Source: Formosa undariae
GTDB lineage: Bacteria > Bacteroidota > Bacteroidia > Flavobacteriales > Flavobacteriaceae
Assembly (NCBI RefSeq): GCF_042427615.1
Contig: NZ_JBHMEZ010000001.1
Span: 1-64,000 of the forward strand
DNA length: 64,000 bases
Direction of reading: 5' to 3'
In this document: positions 24,629 through 35,004 of the stretch, piece by piece
Numbering within the stretch: position 1 is the stretch's first letter
How the letters are laid out: every line of letters begins with the position of its first letter
Program-made: the position numbers and the translations under genes
Notes under the pieces: generated by a model
Told to the model about the DNA's origin: nothing
What the model saw: the letters and a program-made list of their open reading frames with translations, nothing else
The model's database searches: none

Positions 24629-26617
24629 TTAATCTACATTATCATGTAAAAACGAATTATTACTTCGTAGTTGTATATCGTTATTATCGTCTACACTTAA
24701 ACTTGTACCCGACATATTGTTTTCCGACGAATGTTGTGTTTCATATAAGTTAACACCTTGGCGTTTGTAAGCTGGGATTTTTTCTATTTCATCAATTTTA
24801 GACGTATTGAATTTATAGTTAAAATCCTTCATTTTTCTACGACGCTCTTCTGCTCTTTCTTTTAGCATTTCAGAAATTGGCGTATTCATTGGATCTATAG
24901 GTTCGGCTGGGGCTTGTGGCGCTGCTTTAACAGGCGCTACAGGTTCGTCTTTCTTGATAAAACTAACCTCTTGATCAAAATTACTTAAAGCCTCATCATG
25001 TACTGGCTTTTTCTCCTGCTTAGCAACAACTTTTATGTCTTGCTCTTGCTCTTCATAATCATCAAGCACATAACGTACTTCACCTTTTTTAGTAGATTCC
25101 GTTACATTAATCAACTCCACATATTCGTTAACAGGTGTATTCTTAATATCCTTAACCTCTTCTAACGCATGCTTAATAACTTCTTTCGGAGCTTCTTCGC
25201 GAGTAGTCTCCTGTTGTAACGGCATATCGAAAGTTAACGTAATTTGCTTCTCCTCGTCCTCCGGAGTTTCAGTAATTACAGTTCCGCGTTTTACTTCTGT
25301 AAATACAAAATCATTTACATCTACGTCGAAATCTGATAAATTATCGAAAGTCACTTCAATATCTTTTATTGCCTCGGTAGTTGGTACAATATCTACAGTA
25401 TTAGTGGGTTTTGGCGTCTCCTTTTTAGCAGGCGCATCAAAATCTTCTAAATCATTAATATCTAAGGTATGCTTAATTACTTCTGGTGCTTTTTCAACTT
25501 TAGGCGCAATCTTCGCTATAGATACTGGCTTAGTTTCTATATTTGAAACAGCTTCTTCTTTATCTGATTTTTGTTCATCGGTTAAAGAGTGTACTACTTT
25601 TTTAGCTTCTGTATTAGAAATTTCATCCTGCTGATCTAAATTAAAACCAGTTGCAATAATAGTAACCGCGATAGACTCGTCTAAAGATTCGTCTTCACCA
25701 ACACCCATAATAATGTTAGCACCATGACCCGCTTCGTTTTGAATGTGATCGTTAATTTCTCCAATCTCATCAATCGTAATTTCTTGAGCCCCAGAAACAA
25801 TTAGCAACAACACGTTTTTGGCACCCTGAATTTTATTATCATTAAGTAAAGGAGAATCTAGAGCTTTCATAATAGCATCTTTCGCACGGTTTTGACCAGA
25901 CGAAATTGAAGATCCCATAATTGCAGAACCACTATTACTTAACACCGTTTTGGCATCACGTAAATCGATGTTTTGTGTGTAATGATGTGTAATAACTTCT
26001 GCTATACCACGAGCAGCTGTGGCTAACACTTCATCTGCTTTAGAGAATCCTGCTTTAAAACCAAGATTTCCGTAAACTTCTCGAAGTTTGTTGTTATTAA
26101 TTACAATTAAAGAATCGACTACATTACGTAATTTTTCGATTCCTTTTTGGGCTTGTTCATTACGCATTTTGCCTTCAAACTGGAAAGGCATAGTAACAAT
26201 ACCAACAGTTAAGACATCTAAGTCTTTAGCCATTTTAGCAATGATTGGAGCAGCACCAGTACCTGTACCACCACCCATACCGGCAGTAATGAAAATCATT
26301 TTTGTGTTGGTATCCAACATACGTTTTAAGTCGTCATGACTTTCTATTGCAGATTGGGCTCCTATTTCAGGGTTTGCACCAGCTCCTAATCCTTCTGTTA
26401 AGTCTAATCCTAACTGAATTTTATTTGGAACTCCACTGTTTTGAAGCGCTTGTGCATCTGTATTACAGATTACAAAATCTACGCCTTTAATTCCTTGTTG
26501 GAACATGTGATTAATGGCATTACTACCACCACCACCAACACCAATAACCTTAATTACATTTGATTGGTTCTTAGGTAAGTCAAATGAGATACTTGCGAAT
26601 TCTTTGTTGCTGCTCAT
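24629..26617 (-). CDS. ftsZ: Cell division protein FtsZ, long-tailed form
   Basis: A 662-residue tubulin-like GTPase forming the division ring. The GTP-binding signature GGGTGTG is at 115-121 and the synergy loop NIDLRDAKTV is present, so polymerisation and hydrolysis should be normal. Residues from about 330 to 600 form a long low-complexity acidic linker. The likely conserved peptide for FtsA binding (IPAYKRQG) starts near residue 614 and is followed by about 41 more residues ending FLHDNVD, so it is not terminal. The protein is much longer than the 383 residues of the E. coli enzyme, as is usual in Flavobacteriia. The gene follows ftsA. Confidence 0.97.
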   Translation of the reverse strand: MSSNKEFASISFDLPKNQSNVIKVIGVGGGGSNAINHMFQQGIKGVDFVICNTDAQALQNSGVPNKIQLGLDLTEGLGAGANPEIGAQSAIESHDDLKRMLDTNTKMIFITAGMGGGTGTGAAPIIAKMAKDLDVLTVGIVTMPFQFEGKMRNEQAQKGIEKLRNVVDSLIVINNNKLREVYGNLGFKAGFSKADEVLATAARGIAEVITHHYTQNIDLRDAKTVLSNSGSAIMGSSISSGQNRAKDAIMKALDSPLLNDNKIQGAKNVLLLIVSGAQEITIDEIGEINDHIQNEAGHGANIIMGVGEDESLDESIAVTIIATGFNLDQQDEISNTEAKKVVHSLTDEQKSDKEEAVSNIETKPVSIAKIAPKVEKAPEVIKHTLDINDLEDFDAPAKKETPKPTNTVDIVPTTEAIKDIEVTFDNLSDFDVDVNDFVFTEVKRGTVITETPEDEEKQITLTFDMPLQQETTREEAPKEVIKHALEEVKDIKNTPVNEYVELINVTESTKKGEVRYVLDDYEEQEQDIKVVAKQEKKPVHDEALSNFDQEVSFIKKDEPVAPVKAAPQAPAEPIDPMNTPISEMLKERAEERRRKMKDFNYKFNTSKIDEIEKIPAYKRQGVNLYETQHSSENNMSGTSLSVDDNNDIQLRSNNSFLHDNVD

Positions 26618-26708
26618 AAATTCTTTTTTACTGGTTTTTAATCTTTACTTTTATTTTTATACTTTATGTATTGTAAAATCTGTAATAAGACTTTACATAT
26701 CATTTTTT

Positions 26709-28061
26709 TTATTCTGCGTTGTCCAAAAAATCCTTGATCCTGTCTGTAAATCTGTCCAAAAAATTTCTGCGCTCCTTTACTTCTTCGGGAGGTGTTTCTT
26801 TCAACTCTTCCTTTTCTTCTAGAATAGCTTCCGAAACCGCTGCTGGATTTTTAATTTCTTCTTCCTCGATTTCTTCGACTCTAATTTCTCGTTGTTTACG
26901 TTCTTGATATTTTAATCCATCTAAAACTAAACCGACACTAGTCGCATATAACGGACTCGTAATATCTTCATTACTGTCTCCTGCTAAATGCTCGTTCGGA
27001 TAACCAATTCTGGTATCCATTCCTGTAATATATTCTACTAATTGTTTTAAATGCTTTAATTGTGCACCTCCTCCAGTTAACACAATTCCAGCAATTAATT
27101 TCTTTTTCTGCTCTTCGTGACCGTAATTTTTTATTTCTAAAAATACTTGTTCAACGATTTCAACTACACGTGCATGAATAATTTTAGATAAATTCTTCAA
27201 TGTAATTTCTTTTGGATCTCTACCTCTTAACCCAGGGATAGACACAATTTCGTTGTCTTTATTTTCTCCAGGCCATGCAGAACCAAATTTAATTTTCAGT
27301 AATTCTGCTTGTTTTTCAATAATAGAACATCCTTCTTTTATATCTTCAGTAATCACATTTCCTCCGAAAGGGATTACTGCTGTATGACGAATGATACCAT
27401 CTTTAAAAACGGCTAAATCTGTTGTACCTCCTCCGATATCGATAAGAGCTACACCTGCTTCTTTTTCTTCCTGACTTAAAACAGCGTTCGCCGATGCTAA
27501 TGGTTCTAATGTTAAACGCTCCAACTCTAAATCTGAACTTTTAATACAACGACCAATATTTCTAATTGATGATACTTGACCAACAACAACATGGAAATTA
27601 GCCTCTAGTCGACCACCATGCATCCCTATTGGTTCTTTTATTTCTGGCTGACCATCAATTTTATATTCCTGAGGTAAAACATGAATAATTTCCTCACCTG
27701 GAAGCATCACTAATTTATGCACCTGATTGATTAACTGATCAATATCGGTTTCATCAATTACGGTTTCCGAATTCGGCCTTGTAATATAATCACTATGTTG
27801 TAAACTACGAATATGTTGTCCGGCAATACCAACAGTTACGCCTTCAATTTTAGTACCTGCTGAAGCTTCCGCTTCTTGCACAGCTTGCTGAATAGACTGA
27901 ATGGTTTGAGTAATATTACTTACCACACCACGATGCACACCCAAACTTTTGGAGCGTCCTATTCCTAAAATCTCTAATTTTCCGTAATCATTTTTACGCC
28001 CAATCATGGCCACAATTTTTGTGGTTCCAATATCTAATCCAACTGCTATATTATGTTCCAT
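26709..28061 (-). CDS. ftsA: Cell division protein FtsA
   Basis: A 450-residue actin-like ATPase that tethers FtsZ to the membrane and recruits later division proteins. The N-terminal phosphate loop VGLDIGTTKI, the second phosphate motif IDIGGGTTDLAVF and the adenosine segment GIVLTGGGAQL are present. The SHS2/1C domain is seen around residues 85-165. The C-terminus has an acidic stretch and ends in an amphipathic segment (NFLDRFTDRIKDFLD) suited for membrane binding. It starts 3 bp after the ftsQ stop and lies 91 bp before ftsZ. Confidence 0.95.
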   Translation of the reverse strand: MEHNIAVGLDIGTTKIVAMIGRKNDYGKLEILGIGRSKSLGVHRGVVSNITQTIQSIQQAVQEAEASAGTKIEGVTVGIAGQHIRSLQHSDYITRPNSETVIDETDIDQLINQVHKLVMLPGEEIIHVLPQEYKIDGQPEIKEPIGMHGGRLEANFHVVVGQVSSIRNIGRCIKSSDLELERLTLEPLASANAVLSQEEKEAGVALIDIGGGTTDLAVFKDGIIRHTAVIPFGGNVITEDIKEGCSIIEKQAELLKIKFGSAWPGENKDNEIVSIPGLRGRDPKEITLKNLSKIIHARVVEIVEQVFLEIKNYGHEEQKKKLIAGIVLTGGGAQLKHLKQLVEYITGMDTRIGYPNEHLAGDSNEDITSPLYATSVGLVLDGLKYQERKQREIRVEEIEEEEIKNPAAVSEAILEEKEELKETPPEEVKERRNFLDRFTDRIKDFLDNAE

Positions 28062-28064
28062 AGT

Positions 28065-28790
28065 TTAGTTTTTGGTGCACACCACTTGATTGTCGAATTG
28101 CAAATTAACTTTATTATAATCATGAAGTGTATTCTCTTTTAAAGCCTTCTTGTAAAACACTTTTAGATTACTAACTTTTTTATCTAATTGATTTAAATCT
28201 CCTAAATACACAGAGAAACTTTGTTGTCTCAGTTTTAAAGAAATTTTCTGATCTTCATTTTGATGAATTTCCACCACATGTTTCTTTAAGAATGCATCAT
28301 TATAAACTTTCTGAGCAATTTTAAAAACATTATTCAAATTATTTTTTTCAATATGTCCCACAACAAATGGCACTCTAGCGGTATGGTTGGACGACAATGG
28401 CATAAATTCGCCCTTATCATCTACATAATACGAGGTCTGATCTTGAACTCGTGCTATAGGCGACTTTTGCTCGACATCTGCTATTAATAAGCCATTTACA
28501 TCTAAATAAACTTGGGCAGACTTAATTAATGGGTTCGAATTCAGGGCAAACTCTAGGCTATTCAAATCTAAAGTTTCTTTGGTCATTTCTGAAAGCCCTT
28601 TCTCTTTTTGTATTAACAAGTTACTAACATTTTCTTGGGTGATATATAAATTATTATCGCCTAAAAAATGAATTTGGGGTTCCGATATTTTTCGATCTCC
28701 ATTTCGTTGTGATGCAAACGCAAACAGAAACAAAACCATTGCCGTTAACACCACAAGTTTCACATAACCCCAATGTATCTTAATTGCCAT
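28065..28790 (-). CDS. ftsQ: Cell division protein FtsQ-like
   Basis: A divisome protein of about 241 residues with a short cytoplasmic part, one membrane helix (KLVVLTAMVLFLFAFA) and a periplasmic POTRA/FtsQ domain. Sequence similarity in this family is low; the assignment rests on the helix, size, the NNLYITQENV and YVDDKGEFMPL patterns, and position between murC and ftsA. An upstream ATG at 28826 is in frame, but would overlap murC by 47 bp; the ATG at 28790 gives an 11-bp overlap and a normal N-terminus and is preferred. Confidence 0.85.
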   Translation of the reverse strand: MAIKIHWGYVKLVVLTAMVLFLFAFASQRNGDRKISEPQIHFLGDNNLYITQENVSNLLIQKEKGLSEMTKETLDLNSLEFALNSNPLIKSAQVYLDVNGLLIADVEQKSPIARVQDQTSYYVDDKGEFMPLSSNHTARVPFVVGHIEKNNLNNVFKIAQKVYNDAFLKKHVVEIHQNEDQKISLKLRQQSFSVYLGDLNQLDKKVSNLKVFYKKALKENTLHDYNKVNLQFDNQVVCTKN

Positions 28791-30132
28791 ATAATGCGGT
28801 TTTAATGTGTTTAACTTCTGCTCCAATATCGCCAGCTCCTAGTGTAATAATAACATCTGCATCGCTCGCCTTTATTTTTGAAATAAGATCTGATTTTGAA
28901 ACCAATGCCTTATTTTCATTTTCAATTTTTTCAAATAACCATGCTGAAGTCACGCCTTCTATTGGCAATTCTCTTGCAGGATAAATATCCATTAACAAGA
29001 CCTCGTCGAACTGAGCTAAACTTTTTGCAAAATCGTCTATAAAATCTCGTGTCCTACTAAATAAATGAGGCTGAAATACCGCCAAGACTTTCTTGCCTGG
29101 ATACATTTCTCGAACAGCCTGATGCGCGGCTTTAATTTCCTCCGGATGATGTGCATAATCGTCTATAAACACCAAATCGTCTGTCTTAATCTGATAGGTA
29201 AAACGCCTCTTAACTCCTGCGTATGATGCTAATGCCTTAACCAGTTCTGGAGACTGACAACCATATTCAAGAGCCATCGCTAAAGCGATTAAAGCATTCG
29301 ACAAATTATGTCTACCCGGCAAATTAAATTTAACATCATTAATTACAGCACTAGGTGTCTTAACATCAAACACATAACCACCATTCTCAATTTTAATATT
29401 TAATGCCGTATAATCAGAATCATCTTCTATACCATATGTTATCCCCTCAATAGGCAAGCCACTCTTAACAAATAACGTACCACCGTCCTTTATTCGTTTC
29501 GAAAAATCTAAAAAAGATTCTTGTAAGGCTTCAGCTTCACCATAAATATCTAAATGATCGGCATCCATAGATGTAATACAAGCAATATCTGGTGATAATG
29601 TTAAGAATGAACGATCAAATTCGTCTGCCTCTACTACCGAAACCTCAGTCCCTTTTGAAATATAATTTGAATTATAATTTTCACTTATCCCTCCTAAGAA
29701 TCCCGTTAACGGCACATTACATTCGTATAATAAATGAGCCAATATACTTGATGTTGTTGTTTTACCATGCGTTCCTGCAACAGCCAAACAAAACGTATTT
29801 TTAGTTACTAATCCTAAAACCTCAGAACGTTTTAACAAACTGAAACCCCTACTGTTTTTATAATGCACCAACTCCATATTATCTTTAGGAATGGCCGGCG
29901 TATAAACCACCAACGTAGTATCGTAATTTAAAAATGCATTCGGAATATTTGCAATAGAATCATCGAAATGAACATCTATACCCAACGCTTCTAATGCTCG
30001 TGTTACATCACTAGGCGTTTTATCGTACCCAGCAACACGCTTGTTATTAGCTTTAAAGTAACGTGCCAAAGCACTCATACCTATACCGCCAATACCAATA
30101 AAATAAACGTTATCTATAGTCTCTAAATTCAT
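28780..30132 (-). CDS. murC: UDP-N-acetylmuramate--L-alanine ligase
   Basis: A 450-residue cytoplasmic Mur ligase adding L-alanine to UDP-MurNAc with ATP. The N-terminal motif GIGGIG (13-18) and the ATP loop GTHGKTT (120-126) are diagnostic. DEFDRSF and the DDYAHHPEEI motif follow as expected for MurC. The gene lies 1 bp after murG and overlaps the start of ftsQ. No murF is found in this cluster, so the last ligase step must be encoded elsewhere. Confidence 0.96.
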   Translation of the reverse strand: MNLETIDNVYFIGIGGIGMSALARYFKANNKRVAGYDKTPSDVTRALEALGIDVHFDDSIANIPNAFLNYDTTLVVYTPAIPKDNMELVHYKNSRGFSLLKRSEVLGLVTKNTFCLAVAGTHGKTTTSSILAHLLYECNVPLTGFLGGISENYNSNYISKGTEVSVVEADEFDRSFLTLSPDIACITSMDADHLDIYGEAEALQESFLDFSKRIKDGGTLFVKSGLPIEGITYGIEDDSDYTALNIKIENGGYVFDVKTPSAVINDVKFNLPGRHNLSNALIALAMALEYGCQSPELVKALASYAGVKRRFTYQIKTDDLVFIDDYAHHPEEIKAAHQAVREMYPGKKVLAVFQPHLFSRTRDFIDDFAKSLAQFDEVLLMDIYPARELPIEGVTSAWLFEKIENENKALVSKSDLISKIKASDADVIITLGAGDIGAEVKHIKTALYGN

Positions 30133-31230
30133 TTAGTTATTTAATAATTTTTCTACTTCGTCTGCAATATCCTTTGTTGCATTTACCAATGCTAACTTCT
30201 TTATATTCTCGCCTAAAGCGTGTTGTTTTTCTTTTGACTCTATTAATTGAGAAAACTTGTTTTCAAAATCGACATCTAAATCTTGTTCCTGAATTAAAAT
30301 CGCAGCATCTTCCTTTACCACCGCCATCGCATTTTTAGTCTGATGATCTTCTGCCACGTTTGGCGACGGAATAAAAATAACGGGTTTCCCTACAATACAT
30401 AATTCTGAAACAGAACTCGCTCCTGCTCTAGAAATTATAACATCCGCTGCCGCGTATGCAAAATCCATATTATTCAAATATGCATGAACTTGAACGTTTT
30501 TAGTATGACTATTGATTTTATATTTATCGTAATACAATTTACCACACTGCCATATAATCTGAACATTGCGGGTTTGCAAATAGTCGATTTCCTTTTCTAT
30601 TAACTCATTTATACGTCTAGAACCTAAACTTCCTCCTAAAATTAACAACGTCTTTTTTTCTGGAACTAATTTAAAAAAAGCTTTAGCCTCTTCAGTTTTA
30701 GATTGTATATCTAATAAATCCTGACGTACAGGATTTCCTGTTTTTATAATTTTATGTTCTGGAAAAAAACGCTCCAAACCATCGTAAGCCACACAGATTT
30801 TTTGAACTTTTTTTGACAGTAATTTATTCGTTATTCCTGGAAAAGAATTCTGCTCCTGAATTAAACTTGGAATCCCCTTACCTGAAGCCATTTGCAATAA
30901 TGGTCCGCTAGCAAATCCACCAGTACCAATAACCACATCGGGCTTAAATTTTTTTATAATTTTTCGTGCTCCAAATAAGCTACTAATCAACTTAAACGGA
31001 AACATTAAATTTTTTAAAGTCAACTCACGCTGAATTCCTGAAATCCATAATCCTTTAATATCGAAACCAGCTTGTGGCACTTTCTCCATTTCCATTCTAT
31101 CTTTCGCACCCACAAAAAGAAACTGAGCATCTGGAAAACGCTGCTTTAATTCGTTGGCAATCGCTATCGCCGGATAAATATGTCCGCCGGTTCCTCCTCC
31201 TGATAATATGATATGATACTTTTTACTCAT
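30133..31230 (-). CDS. murG: UDP-GlcNAc:undecaprenyl-PP-MurNAc-pentapeptide GlcNAc transferase
   Basis: A 365-residue GT28 glycosyltransferase converting lipid I to lipid II at the cytoplasmic face of the inner membrane. The two glycine-rich loops ILSGGGTGGHIYPA and IGTGGFASGP are intact, and the UDP-binding region ISRAGASSVSELCIVGKP is present in the C-terminal domain. Length is normal. The gene shares one base with the ftsW stop codon and leads directly into murC. Confidence 0.96.
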   Translation of the reverse strand: MSKKYHIILSGGGTGGHIYPAIAIANELKQRFPDAQFLFVGAKDRMEMEKVPQAGFDIKGLWISGIQRELTLKNLMFPFKLISSLFGARKIIKKFKPDVVIGTGGFASGPLLQMASGKGIPSLIQEQNSFPGITNKLLSKKVQKICVAYDGLERFFPEHKIIKTGNPVRQDLLDIQSKTEEAKAFFKLVPEKKTLLILGGSLGSRRINELIEKEIDYLQTRNVQIIWQCGKLYYDKYKINSHTKNVQVHAYLNNMDFAYAAADVIISRAGASSVSELCIVGKPVIFIPSPNVAEDHQTKNAMAVVKEDAAILIQEQDLDVDFENKFSQLIESKEKQHALGENIKKLALVNATKDIADEVEKLLNN

Positions 31231-32429
31231 TATATTGCTTCGGATAAAATTTCTAACGGATTTTCTTCATCTATATCCACTTCTTCTTTTACTGGAATTT
31301 CACTATCTGCACTCACACTTAAAATAATTCCAACAGCTAAACATGTCATCCAAATCGATGTCCCCCCACTACTAATTAATGGAAGTGTTTGCCCAGTAAC
31401 AGGAAATAATTCTACTGCAACTGCCATATTTAACAACGCTTGTATTACAATTGGCAATCCAACTCCAAGAACCACTAGAGTTCCGAAAACTGTTTTTGCT
31501 TTATGCGAAACGATTAGTATTCTAAATAACAGCCAAAGATAGACTCCCATTAAAATAATTGCTCCAATTAAACCATATTCTTCAACAACTATAGCATAAA
31601 TAAAATCTGATGATGACTGTGGTAAAAAGTTTTTCTGAACACTTTTCCCTGGACCAACACCTTTTATTCCGCCAGATGCAATAGCAATCTTGGCTTTTTC
31701 AATCTGATAATCTTCTTCTGTATCTTCTCCATTAGAGAAATTCTCGATACGACTCATCCAAGTATCTACACGGTTTGGCATCGCATCCGGAAAGGCTTTC
31801 GCTGCCAACACGAATATTGCCAATATTAGCACGCCCATCCCAATGATTAATGCTAAATATTTTATCGGATACCCTCCTAAAAAAACTAAAATTATTACAG
31901 TTAAAAAGATCAAAGCTGCCGTGGAAAAATTCGCAGGCAGTATTAATATTAACACGAGAAAAACAGGCATCCAAAGTGGTAAAATTGATTCTTTAAACGT
32001 AATTGGCTTATCTGCCATTTTCGCCATATACCTCGCCACATAAACCATAAGCACCAAAGATGCTAAGGTTGATGTTTGAAACGACACCCCTACAAAAGGG
32101 ATCTGAATCCATCTACTCGCGTTCGCTCCATCTATAGTATTTCCTTGTAACATGGTAAAACCTAACAACACCAATGCTACCAAAATACCAACCATAGAAA
32201 GCCCTCTTAAATAGCGATACGGCATAAGATGAGCAAAATACATCAGCACAAACCCGACACCTAAATGCATAAAATGTTTTAAGAAAACAGTAAAAGTACT
32301 ACCGCTACCACGCATATACGCCAAGTTACTTGCCGCACTATACACCGGTAAAAATGAGAATAAAGCCAACAATGCAGCTATAGCCCAAATGGAACGATCT
32401 CCCTTTAATTTACTTAAAAATTCTTGCAT
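31230..32429 (-). CDS. ftsW: SEDS peptidoglycan glycosyltransferase FtsW
   Basis: A 399-residue polytopic membrane protein of the SEDS family with about ten helices. It polymerises lipid II at the septum together with the class B PBP FtsI. Conserved features include the segment GIKGVGPGKSVQKNFLPQSSSDFIYAI (landmark at about residues 254-280), FPVTGQTLPLISSGGTS near the C-terminus and a loop containing the catalytic aspartate region. It shares a base with murD upstream and with murG downstream, which indicates tight translational coupling. Confidence 0.95.
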   Translation of the reverse strand: MQEFLSKLKGDRSIWAIAALLALFSFLPVYSAASNLAYMRGSGSTFTVFLKHFMHLGVGFVLMYFAHLMPYRYLRGLSMVGILVALVLLGFTMLQGNTIDGANASRWIQIPFVGVSFQTSTLASLVLMVYVARYMAKMADKPITFKESILPLWMPVFLVLILILPANFSTAALIFLTVIILVFLGGYPIKYLALIIGMGVLILAIFVLAAKAFPDAMPNRVDTWMSRIENFSNGEDTEEDYQIEKAKIAIASGGIKGVGPGKSVQKNFLPQSSSDFIYAIVVEEYGLIGAIILMGVYLWLLFRILIVSHKAKTVFGTLVVLGVGLPIVIQALLNMAVAVELFPVTGQTLPLISSGGTSIWMTCLAVGIILSVSADSEIPVKEEVDIDEENPLEILSEAI

Positions 32430-33760
32430 TATAAATTCCTTACTGCATCTTTAAATTGTCTTCCTCTTTCTTCGTAATTTTCGAACAAATCAAAACTAGC
32501 ACATGCTGGAGACAACAACACATTATCGCCCGCTTCTGCTATTTTGTAAGCTATTTTCACAGCTTCACTCATAAATTGTGTTTCCACAATAACATCTACC
32601 ATATTGCTGAAGTTTTCCAACAACTTCTCGTTATCTACACCCAAGCAAATAATTGCTTTTACTTTTGTATTTACAAATGGATATAATTCCTGGTAACCAT
32701 TACCTTTATCTACACCACCTACAATCCAAACCGTTGGAGCAGACATACTTTCCAAAGCGTAATACGTTGCATTTACGTTAGTCGCTTTTGAATCGTTTAT
32801 ATATTGAACCTTATTGATTTTCAATACGTGTTCTAAGCGGTGTTCTACACCTTGAAAATTTTCTAAACTTTCACGAATAGTCTGCTTTCTTATTTTTAAT
32901 AAGTGCGCCACCGTAGATGCAGCCATCGCGTTTTTTATATTATGTTTACCTTCTAATGCTAGGTCTTTTGTAGGCATAATTATCTGATTGTTATCTATTG
33001 TTATTTTAATATTTTCTTTATCTAAATACGCGCCATTCTCTATTTTTTTCACGAGCGAGAAAGGCAATAATTTTGATTGAACAGGATGTTTTTCCAACCA
33101 ATCGACTAATACATCATCGTCTGCATCATAAATCAAATAATCATCTTTTGTTTGATTCATTGCAATTCTAAATTTTGAAGCGATGTACTCTTCAAAATTG
33201 TAATTATACCGATCTAAATGATCTGGTGTTATGTTTGTAATTACCGCGATATCTGGATTAAAATCGACCACACCATCTAACTGAAAGCTGCTTATCTCCA
33301 GTACATAGTTTTTAAAATCGTCTTCTAAAACCTGCTTTGCAAAACTGTCTCCAATATTTCCCGCTAAGCCTACATTTATTTCTTGATTAAGAATATGATA
33401 AGCCAAACTTGCTGTCGTTGTTTTTCCGTTACTTCCCGTAATCCCGACAATAGTTGCAGTTGTAAATTGAGCTGCAAATTCAATTTCAGAAATTACCGAA
33501 ACCCCGTTTTCAACCAACTGTTTCACTAATGGTGCTTTATCAGGAATTCCTGGACTTTTCATTACCACATCGGCATTCAGAATTTTTGACTCCGTATGCT
33601 GAGCTTCTTCCCACTCAATCTCATTTTTTACTAGAACATCTTTGTATTTGTCTTTTATCTTTCCTTTATCGGAAACAAACACTTCAAATCCTTTTGCTTT
33701 TCCTAAAAGCGCTGTTCCTACACCACTTTCTCCGCCACCAAGAATCACCAACCTTTTCAT
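32429..33760 (-). CDS. murD: UDP-MurNAc-L-alanine--D-glutamate ligase
   Basis: A 443-residue Mur ligase that adds D-glutamate to UDP-MurNAc-L-Ala. The N-terminus ILGGGESGVGTALL binds UDP, and the ATP loop GITGSNGKTT is followed by NIGDSF and NITPDHLDRY. The C-terminal domain carries NDSKATNVNAT and LLSPACASFDLFENYEERG, both typical of MurD. It starts one base after the mraY stop and shares a base with ftsW. Cytoplasmic; length normal. Confidence 0.96.
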   Translation of the reverse strand: MKRLVILGGGESGVGTALLGKAKGFEVFVSDKGKIKDKYKDVLVKNEIEWEEAQHTESKILNADVVMKSPGIPDKAPLVKQLVENGVSVISEIEFAAQFTTATIVGITGSNGKTTTASLAYHILNQEINVGLAGNIGDSFAKQVLEDDFKNYVLEISSFQLDGVVDFNPDIAVITNITPDHLDRYNYNFEEYIASKFRIAMNQTKDDYLIYDADDDVLVDWLEKHPVQSKLLPFSLVKKIENGAYLDKENIKITIDNNQIIMPTKDLALEGKHNIKNAMAASTVAHLLKIRKQTIRESLENFQGVEHRLEHVLKINKVQYINDSKATNVNATYYALESMSAPTVWIVGGVDKGNGYQELYPFVNTKVKAIICLGVDNEKLLENFSNMVDVIVETQFMSEAVKIAYKIAEAGDNVLLSPACASFDLFENYEERGRQFKDAVRNL

Positions 33761-33761
33761 C

Positions 33762-35003
33762 TTATCTAATTTTCAAGGTTACAATAGTTATAATCGCTAA
33801 CAGTATACCTATAATCCAGAATCGGGTTACAATTTTACTTTCATGATATCCTGATTTCTGATAGTGATGATGCAAAGGCGACATCTTAAAAATGCGTCGA
33901 CCCTCACCATATTTTTTTCGTGTATACTTAAAGTAACTCACCTGTAAAACCACAGATAAATTCTCCGCTACGAAGACGCCACATAATACAGGAATTAACC
34001 ACTCTTTCCTTACTGCAATTGCAATAACAGCGATAATCCCTCCTATAGTTAAACTTCCCGTATCTCCCATAAAAACCTGTGCAGGAAACGTGTTATACCA
34101 TAAAAACCCAACTAAAGCTCCTACAAATGCAGCGATATAAATAGTTATTTCTTCCACACGTGGGATATACATGATATTGAGATAATCTGAGAAAATAATA
34201 TTTCCCGAAACCCAAGCGAATATCCCTAAAGTAAACACAATTATAGCTGAAGTTCCTGCCGCCAAACCATCGATACCATCGGTTAGATTAGCACCATTTG
34301 AAACCGCTGTAATTATAAATATTACGATTGGAATAAAAATTAACCATGCGTATTTCCCTAAACTTGGATCGATCCAAGTAATTAAATCGGCGTAATCAAA
34401 CTCATTTCCTTTAACAAAAGGAATGGTTGTTTTAGTCGATTGTTCTTCTGCAGCAAAAAACCTTCCTGGCAATGCATTTGGGGTTTCAGCTAAAATTTCT
34501 TGCTGTTGGTGTACTGGTAATTTTTCTTTAATCGTAACATTCGGATTAAAATACAGCGTAATCCCAACAATTAGCCCTAAACCAACTTGTCCAAGCACTT
34601 TAAATTTTCCTTTTAAACCTTCTTTATCGTTTTTAAATTTCTTGATGTAATCATCTAAAAACCCAATAGCTCCCATCCATAACGTGGTCACTATTAGCAA
34701 CAAAATATAGACGTTATCTAATTTCGCGAATAAGATTACCGGAATTAACGTCGCTAGAATTATAATAATTCCACCCATAGTTGGTGTTCCCGCTTTCTCC
34801 GTCTGACCTTCCAATCCTAAATCACGAATTGTTTCTCCTACTTGCTGACGCTGTAAGAAGTTAATAATTCGTTTTCCGAAAACTGTAGATATAATTAAAG
34901 ACATTAAAATAGCCATAGCCGCACGAAAGGTTAAGAACCCAAACAATGATGCTCCTGGCAATTGATAATGTTTTTCTAAATACTCGAAAAAATAGTATAA
35001 CAT
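33762..35003 (-). CDS. mraY: Phospho-MurNAc-pentapeptide transferase
   Basis: A 413-residue integral membrane enzyme that transfers phospho-MurNAc-pentapeptide to undecaprenyl phosphate, forming lipid I. About ten membrane helices are seen. Key motifs are GTPTMGG near residue 74, FLDDYIK, NLTDGIDGLAAG with the catalytic aspartate, and the MSPLHHHYQ loop. A periplasmic insertion of around 60 residues (about 160-215) makes it longer than the E. coli enzyme and is common in Bacteroidota. One base separates it from murE upstream and from murD downstream. Confidence 0.96.
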   Translation of the reverse strand: MLYYFFEYLEKHYQLPGASLFGFLTFRAAMAILMSLIISTVFGKRIINFLQRQQVGETIRDLGLEGQTEKAGTPTMGGIIIILATLIPVILFAKLDNVYILLLIVTTLWMGAIGFLDDYIKKFKNDKEGLKGKFKVLGQVGLGLIVGITLYFNPNVTIKEKLPVHQQQEILAETPNALPGRFFAAEEQSTKTTIPFVKGNEFDYADLITWIDPSLGKYAWLIFIPIVIFIITAVSNGANLTDGIDGLAAGTSAIIVFTLGIFAWVSGNIIFSDYLNIMYIPRVEEITIYIAAFVGALVGFLWYNTFPAQVFMGDTGSLTIGGIIAVIAIAVRKEWLIPVLCGVFVAENLSVVLQVSYFKYTRKKYGEGRRIFKMSPLHHHYQKSGYHESKIVTRFWIIGILLAIITIVTLKIR

Positions 35004-35004
35004 G

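Noticed and set aside
24629..26617. Plus-strand open frames opposite ftsZ
   Set aside because: They are antisense to a strongly conserved gene and show low-complexity composition from its codon pattern.
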